Assembly: GCA_041687295.1 (NCBI GenBank)
Contig: JAWLCG010000226.1
Location: 1-8,140, forward strand
DNA: 8,140 nucleotides
Direction: 5' to 3'
From: JAWLCG01 sp041687295
GTDB taxonomy: Bacteria; Planctomycetota; Phycisphaerae; SM23-33; FEN-1343
Shown here: positions 1 through 5,505 of the stretch, one piece after another
Position numbering within the stretch: the first letter of the stretch is position 1
Layout of the letters: the number at the start of each line of letters is the position of its first letter
Position numbers and translations under genes: made by a program
The notes under the pieces: generated by a model
Databases searched by the model: none
Told to the model about the DNA's origin: nothing
Seen by the model: the letters and a program-made list of their open reading frames with translations, nothing else

Positions 1-137
1 GGCCCCCCCCCGCGGCGGGGGCGCCCGGCCCCATCGCGGGCGGCCCCTCCCCGCCCTACGCACAGCCGACCCGCTGGCCGGCCGCGGGGGGGTATCCCGC
101 GCCGGGGGGGTCAGGGCAAGGTGGCCCCGCGCGCGAC
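1..137. other. Gene-free GC-rich edge region
   Basis: Runs of C and G (for example 3-11 and 17-21) and short GC palindromes, but no supported gene, no promoter and no recognisable element. A minus-strand ATG at 34-32 could begin a gene that leaves the window, but only 11 codons are visible and they are low-complexity (MGPGAPAAGGG). Confidence 0.5.
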
Positions 138-171
138 GCCGCCCGGCGCGTCGGCGGACGCGCCGGGCGGC
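138..171 (-). terminator. Strong GC hairpin, probable end-of-operon terminator
   Basis: GCCGCCCGGCGCGTC (138-152) pairs perfectly with 157-171 across a 4-base loop, a 15-bp stem with no mismatch. It begins 18 bases after the last stop codon. No U-tract follows on the minus strand (GTCGCGCGCGGGG comes next), so it may act as a U-less terminator or as a 3' stabiliser of the transcript. Confidence 0.6.
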
Positions 172-173
172 AT

Positions 174-191
174 GGCTGAGTCGGCTGAGTC
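174..191. repeat. Tandem 9-base direct repeat next to last stop
   Basis: GGCTGAGTC occurs twice in a row (174-182 and 183-191). The second copy shares two bases with the TGA stop codon of the two-TM gene (192-190). It lies between that stop and the hairpin. No function is evident; it may be simple slippage. Confidence 0.6.
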
Positions 192-414
192 AGTCGCGCG
201 GGGCAGGCGGCTCCTTCGCACGGTCGACGGCCGCCTCGATCGCGCCGTACCCCAGCGCCGCCAGCACCAGGGCCACCAGGCCCGCGATCCGCACGGCCCC
301 GGTCTGCAGGGCGTCCTCGTGCGCGGGCCAGAAGACCGCCGCGACGGCCGCTACCTGCGTGGCCAGCGCCAGCAGGAACTTGCGACTGCCGATGCGCTGC
401 AGGAAACTTCGCAT
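190..414 (-). CDS. Two-TM holin-like membrane protein
   Basis: 74 residues from an ATG with AAGGAG (422-427) 7 bases upstream. The N-terminus is basic (MRSFLQRIGSRKF). TM1 covers about 13-29 (FLLALATQVAAVAAVFW), followed by a short loop with P-A-H-E-D and TM2 at about 43-58 (IAGLVALVLAALGYGA). The tail is charged (AAVDRAKEPPAPRD). Two TM segments joined by a short polar loop in a 70-80 residue protein are typical of class II-type phage holins. The preceding one-TM coiled-coil protein and lipoprotein support a lysis setting. It is the last gene of the operon: the stop at 190 is 18 bases before a strong hairpin. An alternative is a general small membrane protein of the virion. No endolysin is present in the window to confirm a holin role. 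Confidence 0.75.
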   Translation of the reverse strand: MRSFLQRIGSRKFLLALATQVAAVAAVFWPAHEDALQTGAVRIAGLVALVLAALGYGAIEAAVDRAKEPPAPRD

Positions 415-468
415 GGTTGTTCTCCTTTCGTGTAGAGGTCACTCCGGAAAGGCGGGTCCGTCCGGCGG

Positions 469-720
469 TCAGCCCAGGATGGCCCGCAGGGCGGCCGAGG
501 CCAGCTCGGCGGCCCGGCCCGCCAGGTCCAACTCGCCGCGCCCGTGGCGGTAGGCCTCGACGGCCCGGCGGAACTCGGGGCTGTCGCGGACCGACGCCGC
601 CACCTGCTCGGTCAGCCGCACGCGGTCGATGACGCCCGCCAGGGCGGGGTGCTCGGCCGACCATTCGTCGAAGCGGCGCCCCACGGCGCCGGCCACCAGC
701 TCGCGCAGGTCAGTCTCCAT
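469..720 (-). CDS. Short helical protein of unknown function in lysis-like cassette
   Basis: 83 residues. ATG at 720 overlaps the lipoprotein gene by 11 bases and has GGAGG (728-732) 7 bases upstream. The protein is predicted mostly helical from composition: RELVAGAVGRRFDEW (6-20), AEHPALAGVIDRVRLTEQVA (22-41), then RDSPEFRRAVEAYRHGRG (45-62) and a hydrophobic helix GRAAELASAALRAILG (68-83). There is no TM segment long enough to span a membrane, no signal peptide and no cysteine. The four-helix outline could be a small bundle. I have a faint memory of similar proteins sited between lysis-type genes in phage-like clusters, without known function. Given its place it may help time lysis or regulate the holin-like proteins; that is inference only. 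Confidence 0.72.
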   Translation of the reverse strand: METDLRELVAGAVGRRFDEWSAEHPALAGVIDRVRLTEQVAASVRDSPEFRRAVEAYRHGRGELDLAGRAAELASAALRAILG

Positions 721-1192
721 CGATCCACCTCCCGTGAATGTCCATCAGCCGCCGGCGGACGGGCTCGGCCAACTGCAGCTGGCGGACGAGCAGGTCGCCG
801 GCCATCTCCAGGGCCTCGTCGGCAGCGGCCAGATTGTCCAGTCGCTCGGCCCCGGCCGCCTGGTCGCGGAGTTGCTGCTGGGCCAGGGCCCGCAGCGTCG
901 TCGCGTAGGCCCGCCGGGCGCTGATGACCCACTCGGGGCTCAGGGCCGTCGGGTCGCCGGCCGGGCCCACCTGGCCGGCGGCGACGGCCCGCACGTCGGC
1001 GTCGAAGGCGGCATCGAGGGCGGCCGCCTGGGCCTCGAGCCCACGGGCCTCGAGGGCCTGTCGCTGCGCCTCGGCCCGGCGGGCCTGGGCGAGACCCGCG
1101 CGGGCGGCCGCGATGAGATCCACCGCCGCCGGCGAGGCCGAGCAGCCCGCCAGCGCCGCCGCCAGCAGCAGGCTACACAGGGCGCTTCGCAT
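710..1192 (-). CDS. Small lipoprotein, spanin-like candidate
   Basis: 160 residues from an ATG with AGGAGG (1199-1204) 6 bases upstream, inside the preceding gene, which it overlaps by 20 bases. Residues 1-17 form a lipoprotein signal peptide: MRS, hydrophobic LLLAAALA, then the lipobox L-A-G-C with Cys17 as the lipidated residue. Mature residues 18-160 are alanine/arginine-rich and almost wholly helical, with a Gly/Pro break at about 73-85 that separates two long helices. This suits a periplasmic helical hairpin or a rod tethered to the outer membrane. In phages, an outer-membrane lipoprotein next to a holin often acts as an o-spanin that helps disrupt the outer membrane, but this one is longer than many and lacks a clear partner. 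A lipoprotein for superinfection exclusion is another option. Confidence 0.78.
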   Translation of the reverse strand: MRSALCSLLLAAALAGCSASPAAVDLIAAARAGLAQARRAEAQRQALEARGLEAQAAALDAAFDADVRAVAAGQVGPAGDPTALSPEWVISARRAYATTLRALAQQQLRDQAAGAERLDNLAAADEALEMAGDLLVRQLQLAEPVRRRLMDIHGRWIDGD

Positions 1193-1454
1193 GGTTCACC
1201 TCCTGGGCCAGCTGGGCCAGCGTCCGCTCGAGCTGGCCCTGAATCTGGCAGAAACGGGTAAAGGCGGCGGTGTTGCGCTCCATCGCCTCGGCGACGGCGG
1301 TCATCCGCTGCTCGTCGCGGCGGATGCGGGCGTGGCTCTCGCTGAGCTGCTCCTCGCGCAGCCGGCTGAGCCGGCGCTCCCAGAGCCACAGCATCGCCAT
1401 CAGCCCGGCCGAGCCGAAGCCCGTCAGGTCGTACAGCATGCCCAGAACGTCCAT
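1173..1454 (-). CDS. One-TM coiled-coil protein, BhlA/UviB holin-like
   Basis: 93 residues. The ribosome binding site AGGAGG (1461-1466) overlaps the TAG stop of the previous gene and lies 6 bases before the ATG. Residues 11-26 (TGFGSAGLMAMLWLWE) can form a short membrane segment. Residues 27-88 are a highly charged helix suitable for a coiled coil, with the phrase AMERNTAAF (57-65). N-terminal TM plus cytoplasmic coiled coil plus an ERNT-type motif is the layout of small BhlA/UviB holin-like proteins. In phages these are thought to permeabilise the inner membrane for lysis. The neighbours (lipoprotein and two-TM protein) agree with a lysis cassette. An i-spanin or a structural membrane anchor are alternatives. 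Its 3' end overlaps the next gene by 20 bases. Confidence 0.75.
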   Translation of the reverse strand: MDVLGMLYDLTGFGSAGLMAMLWLWERRLSRLREEQLSESHARIRRDEQRMTAVAEAMERNTAAFTRFCQIQGQLERTLAQLAQEVNHAKRPV

Positions 1455-1464
1455 GGGGGGCCTC

Positions 1465-2445
1465 CTACATGGGGGGTTGGTTGAGGGTGAATTCCAGGAC
1501 GGCCTCGGCCGAGAAGGCCACCGACTGGGCCGACTCGTCGCTGCGGGCGAAGGTGAGATACTGCGGGGCCCCGTCGACCATGGCCTGGAAGGCCCCGCCC
1601 ACGCCGGCCAGGCGGTTGGGGCCCTCGGGCGTGCAGCTGACGGTGCCGATCATCTGGGCGTCGGCCCCGCCCAGGCCGCCCGGCTCGCCCCAGTCGCCGC
1701 CGCCCCAGCTGTTCCAGGTGCAGGGCGTGTTGGGCATGTCCACCGGGCGCAGGCAGCGGTAGACCCGCACGGTGCACGGCTCGCTCACGGCCAGCTCCAG
1801 GTAGCTGCCCGCGCCGATCGTCACGTCGTGCAGGCCGCGGGGCGGGTCGTACAGCAGCGGCCAGGCCACGCAGCGGATCTCGTGGCCCGAGCCGGCGTAG
1901 AGGTACCCGCCGGCCCAGTGCATGTCGGGCTGGCCCTCGTAGAGGCCCGAGCCGAGGATCACCCGCAGCCGCCAGCGCCCGCGGACGAGCAGCTCGACCG
2001 CGTGGCGCAGCTCGTTGACGTGGTCGGCCCGCGCCCACGTTCGGCCCGTCTGGATGACCGGATCGGTCCAGGTGTCGGTGCCGTTGAGCAGCGAGGCCAG
2101 CAGGACCTCCTCGGCGCCCACGGGCCCGTCGGTGACGATCCGCCGGCCGTCGGTGTGCAGCCAGTCCACCGCCCGCGGGTTGCCCGGCGAAGGACCCAGC
2201 GGGCCAGGCGCGGGCTCGGCGATGGTGACGTTGAGGTCGTAGCGGAACGGGCTGTACATCGAGCTGACCGTATCGTGGTCCTCGGCCGAGCCCACCCACA
2301 GGCCCGCGGCCGGGCGGGGGTAGGTGCGGGCGGGCTGGCCCACCAGTAGGCGGCGGCGGTTGAGGGCCTCGGCCAGGCCGGCCAGGTCGTCTGGCGCGAC
2401 CCAGCTGCCCGGGGCGATCCGCTGGCCGGTGGTCCAGGCGGTCAT
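1465..2445 (-). CDS. Phage appendage-like protein, possible host-binding role
   Basis: 326 residues. The frame stays open to 2985, but that extension is antisense-type shadow sequence across the preceding gene. The ATG at 2445 overlaps the preceding TGA (ATGA) and has a GGAG about 9 bases upstream. Residues 1-45 (WTTGQRIAPGSWVAPDDL, LAEALNRRRLL) look like an attachment helix. Residues 110-165 are helical (AEEVLLASLL, DHVNELRHAVELLVRGRWRL). From about 175 the protein is beta-rich with many aromatic residues, including a glycine/tryptophan loop (WNSWGGGDWG, 244-253) and closing strands FSAEAVLEFTLNQPPM. Such a helix-to-beta-sandwich layout fits a fibre or surface-binding appendage. It is the last tail-type gene before the lysis-like cassette. 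Specific function is not recognised. Confidence 0.75.
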   Translation of the reverse strand: MTAWTTGQRIAPGSWVAPDDLAGLAEALNRRRLLVGQPARTYPRPAAGLWVGSAEDHDTVSSMYSPFRYDLNVTIAEPAPGPLGPSPGNPRAVDWLHTDGRRIVTDGPVGAEEVLLASLLNGTDTWTDPVIQTGRTWARADHVNELRHAVELLVRGRWRLRVILGSGLYEGQPDMHWAGGYLYAGSGHEIRCVAWPLLYDPPRGLHDVTIGAGSYLELAVSEPCTVRVYRCLRPVDMPNTPCTWNSWGGGDWGEPGGLGGADAQMIGTVSCTPEGPNRLAGVGGAFQAMVDGAPQYLTFARSDESAQSVAFSAEAVLEFTLNQPPM

Positions 2446-3017
2446 GGCGTGGTCTCCACGTCGAGGTACCTGGCGTAGAGGGGATGGTCGAACACGTAGC
2501 CCGCCGTCGGCGGCTCGCCCGGCACGCTCACCGTCAGCACCAGCACGCGGGCGTCCAGGGGCGTGGCGTCGCCGGGGCCCAGGTCGCGCTCGGCGAGGTT
2601 GTGGGCCGTCACCGACAGGCCGCCCTCCCTGTCGACGGAGCCGCCGTCGGCGAGGGCCTGCTGCTCGACGACCGTGTAGGCCCCCGAGTCCAGGGCCGCA
2701 GCGACCCGCGCCAGGAACACCGTCGAGCCGCCTGGGGCGGTCGGGCGGACGAAGATCACCCATCGGCCCTCGACGTCCAGGGCCACCGCATCGAGCCCCG
2801 CCTCGAGCTGGCCCGCCTGGTTGGCCGGCTCGGCGAGGTTCAGCACCGACAGGGCCCCGTCCGCCACGGGCGCCGCAGCCCCCTCGGCGGCAAGCTCCAG
2901 CGGCACGGCCCAGTAGCGATTGGCCGCCTCCAGAGCCGTCAGCCGCACCAGTTGCACACCGCAACGGCCCGAGAGCTGGGCCCATCGGCCGAAGCTGTCC
3001 ACGTACGCGTCAGTCAT
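2442..3017 (-). CDS. Phage tail-region hypothetical protein with internal two-fold repeat
   Basis: 191 residues, ATG three bases after the hub gene's TGA, with a GGGGTG site. Residues 1-35 hold DAYVDSFGRWAQL and LVRLTALEAANRYW. Two similar halves follow: NLAE at 60-63 then LDAVAL at 75-80, and NLAE at 140-143 then LDARVLVL at 154-161, with near-equal spacing (15 and 14). Each half then runs into a beta-strand region (RWVIFVRP; YVFDHPLYARYLD). I read this as two related small beta-barrel modules separated by a central segment (AYTVVEQQALADGG). The protein resembles unnamed tail-cluster proteins I have seen next to hub genes, but no function is established. It ends in an ATGA overlap with the next gene, suggesting coupled translation and a linked structural role. 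Confidence 0.75.
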   Translation of the reverse strand: MTDAYVDSFGRWAQLSGRCGVQLVRLTALEAANRYWAVPLELAAEGAAAPVADGALSVLNLAEPANQAGQLEAGLDAVALDVEGRWVIFVRPTAPGGSTVFLARVAAALDSGAYTVVEQQALADGGSVDREGGLSVTAHNLAERDLGPGDATPLDARVLVLTVSVPGEPPTAGYVFDHPLYARYLDVETTP

Positions 3018-3020
3018 GGC

Positions 3021-4706
3021 TCACCCCGTGATCTCCAGTTGCGTCGTCCACTCCTGCCCGAACCGATGCACGATGCCCGTCACGCAGGCGGCCGAGCCGG
3101 CGCCGCCCGGCAGCGACAGGCCCTGTCCGCCGGAAGGGTCGATCCGGTCGCCAAGGTGGAGGCTCAGGTCCGGCAGCGGCAGCGTGAGGCTGGCCGAGCA
3201 CGCAGCCACCTGGCGGGCACGGCAGGCGGCCCAGGCGGCCAGGCGCGGCGTGTCGTCGCGGACGGTCCGCGTCGCGCCGTCGCCCAGGACGCTGGTGGCG
3301 TGGACCACCTCGCGGCGCAGGCCCGGCATCCGCAGCGTGCGCGGCGCCTCGCCCGAGCCGGGGTGCTCGTACCGAAGCGGCACGTCCCCGGTGAGCGTGC
3401 CGGTGACCCTCAGCCGTAGCGTGCCCGCCCGGCCGGCGGCGAAGACTTCACCCGGCAGGGCGTCGTCGCTGAGGTAGACTGCACACTGCCGCTCGGCCAG
3501 CAGGACATGGCCGGCGTAGCGGGTCCAGGCGGCCCCGCCGTCGAGGCTGACCTCCACCACCACGCCCGCGGCGCTGCCGGCGGCGTCGGTCGACAGGCAA
3601 GGGCCCAATGGCCGGGGGTGCTCAAGGGCGAAGGCCTCGGCGTCGACGGAGGCCAGATCCGCCGGGGCCAGGTTCCAAGGGGCCCCGCTGTATCGGCCCG
3701 TCTCGTTGAGCACCCACCGGCGGAAGACGTCCTGGCAGGCGGGCCAGTCGGCGCTCTGGCTGCGGACGCAGTCGCGGTAGCGGTCGGGCACGGCGGCGGG
3801 GTCCCAGGCGCCCTGCAGCTCGAGGGTCAGCTCGTAGCGCGTCGCCGAGCCCAGGGCCACCACCGGCGGGGCGCCGGCCTGGCTGCCCAGCCGCACGGCC
3901 GCTCGTCCCACGCCATGGCCCCCCCGGCCGACGCCCTGGACGAACAGTCGACGCCGCGGCCCCTGCTGGCCCGGGCGGTAGATCTCCAGGCCCAGGCCCG
4001 CCTGCTCGCCCTGGGCCGCCCGCACCCGCAGGCCCGCCTGCTCGGCCACCGTCGCCAGGGCCTGCCGCAGGGGCCGATCGGTCAGCGGCAGCGGCTCGGG
4101 GTAGACCTCGCCCGCCAGGGCCAGCAACGCCTGTCGGCCGGGCGCAGCCACGTCGCCGGGCCCGTGCACGGCCAGCAGGTAAGCCAGGATCTCGCCGACC
4201 GACCACAGGCCGCCCTCGGCGTCATTGAGGGCGAAGGTCCGCAGCGTTCGGCCACCGTACGCACAGGTGGCCGGGTGGGCCAGCGAGCCGGGGCCGTTGA
4301 ACCCCAGCGCCACCTCCGGCCGCCAGAGCAGCTCGCCGTCGTCGCGCCGGCAGAGCCGTCCGTGGACCGGCCGGTCCAGCCGCTGCCACAGGGCGTGGCG
4401 GACCTCCAGGGCCACGCGCAGGCCGTCGGGCCCCAGCTCGACCTGCCGGGCCGTCACGACGCCGTCGAAGCTGTCGCCCTCGCCCACGGCCCGCAGGCGC
4501 GCGCCGACCGCCGGCAGGCTGGCCGGGTCGTCCGCGGCGCCGTCGCGGGCCACCAGCTCCAACTGGCCGAACTGGGGCCCCGGGGCCACCTGCCAGCGCT
4601 CGACGGCCAGGTCGTGGCGGCGTCGGCCGTCGACCCACACCGCCGGCAGCACGGCCGGCACGACCCGTGAGCCGCCGGGCCAGGGGGGTATCGTGATGCG
4701 TGTCAT
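3021..4706 (-). CDS. Baseplate hub-like tail protein (phage late-control gpD-type)
   Basis: 561 residues and the largest gene here. ATG 4706 is preferred to GTG 4712 because the ribosome binding site GAGGTG (4710-4715) covers the GTG. Residues 31-115 follow the start of gpD/gp27-type hub proteins: a strand, a charged loop, then RLRAVGEGDSFDGVVTARQV and VRHALWQRLDRP. Residues 206-230 (LPLTDRPLRQALATVAEQAG) fit a helix-strand module common in hubs. The C-terminus (511-561: LPDLSLHLGDRID, then VTGIVHRFGQEWTTQLEI) matches the usual closing barrel, where a PGD-like turn precedes two long strands. Hub proteins link the tail tube to the tip. At 561 residues it is longer than P2 gpD (about 390); extra material at about 290-450 includes VEVSLDGGAAWTRYAG (384-399). 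Assigned from motif resemblance, not a database search. Confidence 0.75.
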   Translation of the reverse strand: MTRITIPPWPGGSRVVPAVLPAVWVDGRRRHDLAVERWQVAPGPQFGQLELVARDGAADDPASLPAVGARLRAVGEGDSFDGVVTARQVELGPDGLRVALEVRHALWQRLDRPVHGRLCRRDDGELLWRPEVALGFNGPGSLAHPATCAYGGRTLRTFALNDAEGGLWSVGEILAYLLAVHGPGDVAAPGRQALLALAGEVYPEPLPLTDRPLRQALATVAEQAGLRVRAAQGEQAGLGLEIYRPGQQGPRRRLFVQGVGRGGHGVGRAAVRLGSQAGAPPVVALGSATRYELTLELQGAWDPAAVPDRYRDCVRSQSADWPACQDVFRRWVLNETGRYSGAPWNLAPADLASVDAEAFALEHPRPLGPCLSTDAAGSAAGVVVEVSLDGGAAWTRYAGHVLLAERQCAVYLSDDALPGEVFAAGRAGTLRLRVTGTLTGDVPLRYEHPGSGEAPRTLRMPGLRREVVHATSVLGDGATRTVRDDTPRLAAWAACRARQVAACSASLTLPLPDLSLHLGDRIDPSGGQGLSLPGGAGSAACVTGIVHRFGQEWTTQLEITG

Positions 4707-4709
4707 GGT

Positions 4710-4715
4710 CACCTC
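4710..4715 (-). promoter_or_regulatory. Ribosome binding site that selects ATG 4706
   Basis: The minus strand reads GAGGTG followed by ACC and ATG 4706. The TGA stop of the preceding gene (4716-4714) overlaps its first bases. The longer GTG start at 4712 lies inside this motif, so it is unlikely to be used. Confidence 0.55.
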
Positions 4716-5337
4716 ACAGGATCAGCGGGGCCGGCACGGCCCCTTGTGCGGGCACGGCCACGCAGGCCGACGGCCCGGTCCAGTCGCCGCGGCGGGCCCG
4801 CACGGCCAGCGCGGCCGGGGGGTTCGCCACCGTCAGGCGATAGTCGACACTGGGGCCCGCCCCAGCCTCGACGACGGCCAGAGGCTGGGCAGCGTCCCAG
4901 CCCCCTGCCCCGTCGGGACCCAGCACCTCCAGCGACGCCGGGGCGACCTCGCCGGCCTCCAGGCGGACGCGCCAGGCCAGCGACACCCCCGCCGCCGTGT
5001 GCCCGGCCGTCAGGTCGACTGGCCGGGGCAGCCGCGGCGACGGACCGGACGGGCCGGCCGTTACGGTGCACAGGACGTGCGTGTTGGCCTCCTCCATGCC
5101 CGCATCGCTGACGGCCCGCAGGCCGTAGCACCAGGTCTGTCGCGGCTCGTGGGCCAGGCCGGCCGCCGAGCGGATGCGGGCCGCCCCGGCCGGGGCGAAG
5201 CCGACGGGCTGGCCGTAGTCGATGGCCTCGGGCCGATCCGGCCCGCGGTAGAGTCGGTAGCCCCCCGCCCCGCAGTCCAGCCAGGGGGGCTGGGCCGCGA
5301 GCGGGTCACACTCGAACGGTTGCAGGGCCGCGATCAC
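4714..5337 (-). CDS. FnIII-like phage tail-associated protein
   Basis: 207 residues from a GTG with a very strong site (AAGGAGG at 5344-5350, 6 bases upstream). It is the first gene after the palindromic gap, so that strong site may compensate for loss of coupling to the gene before. Residues 26-95 read like an FnIII-type fold: YRLYRG early, then WCYGLRAVSDAGMEE (69-83), a pattern of aromatic strand, acidic loop and final strand typical of such domains. A second similar half follows: VSLAWRVRLEAGE (118-130) and ALAVRARRGDWTGPS (176-190), suggesting two sandwich domains in tandem. FnIII-like modules are common on phage tail-tip proteins and are thought to aid weak binding to surfaces. It lies seven bases before the hub-like gene, consistent with a tail-tip part. 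There are no TM segments. Confidence 0.75.
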   Translation of the reverse strand: MIAALQPFECDPLAAQPPWLDCGAGGYRLYRGPDRPEAIDYGQPVGFAPAGAARIRSAAGLAHEPRQTWCYGLRAVSDAGMEEANTHVLCTVTAGPSGPSPRLPRPVDLTAGHTAAGVSLAWRVRLEAGEVAPASLEVLGPDGAGGWDAAQPLAVVEAGAGPSVDYRLTVANPPAALAVRARRGDWTGPSACVAVPAQGAVPAPLIL

Positions 5338-5368
5338 GTCGGGCCTCCTTTCTCAGTGGGCGCCGGGC

Positions 5369-5505
5369 TAGATCGTTTTGCTCGCGAACCTGCGGGCGCG
5401 TTGTGCCAGGTCAGGCACGGCCCGGCCGAGATGCCCACGGATGGCAATCCGTGGGCGTGGCCAAGACCTTTACTCAACCCGCAGGCGCAAGCGCAAAACG
5501 GGCTA
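5369..5505. repeat. 137-base nested inverted-repeat element between operon genes
   Basis: The two ends form an imperfect inverted repeat of 29 bases: 5369-5397 against the reverse complement of 5477-5505, with 21 of 29 matching. The matches include TAG at the outer end, CGTTTTGC, and CCTGCGGG at the inner end. Inside are a second short pair (AGGTC at 5408-5412 with GACCT at 5465-5469) and a perfect 10-bp central hairpin (5433-5456). The segment contains T- and A-runs (CGTTTTG, GCAAAACG, TTTACTCAA) that are unlike its GC-rich neighbours. It occupies nearly all of the only large gap in the operon. No target-site duplication is evident at the edges. It could be a dispersed palindromic (REP/MITE-like) repeat, a non-autonomous insertion, or a structured RNA processing site. 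No transposase is in the window. Confidence 0.55.
5433..5456. other. Perfect 10-bp stem hairpin with 4-base loop
   Basis: GCCCACGGAT (5433-5442), loop GGCA, then ATCCGTGGGC (5447-5456). All ten pairs are Watson-Crick. It forms the centre of the nested palindromic element. On the transcribed (minus) strand the loop reads TGCC and no T-run follows, so it is not a standard intrinsic terminator. An RNA-processing, attenuation or repeat-core role is possible. Confidence 0.8.

Noticed and set aside
1..34. Possible start of a further minus-strand gene at ATG 34
   Set aside because: Only 11 low-complexity codons are visible and the purine-rich site is about 11 bases away. Too little to call.
1270..2349. 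Plus-strand open frame of 359 codons
   Set aside because: Antisense to well-supported minus-strand genes. Its His/Ala/Gly/Arg-rich composition is typical of shadow frames at high GC.
2446..2985. 540-base N-terminal extension of the appendage gene (open frame from 2985)
   Set aside because: It lies fully over the 2442-3017 gene in another frame, has the Arg/Gly/Pro-rich composition of a GC-driven shadow, and the ATGA overlap with GGAG supports a start at 2445.
5334..5438. 34-codon minus-strand GTG frame inside the palindromic gap, ending in the next gene's GTGA
   Set aside because: The start lies inside the hairpin stem with no ribosome binding site and the peptide has no recognisable pattern. 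Likely chance.
5461..5500. Possible promoter in the intergenic gap (TTGCGC with a weak -10)
   Set aside because: The best -10 candidate matches the consensus poorly and the candidate -35 lies within the inverted repeat. Not supportable.
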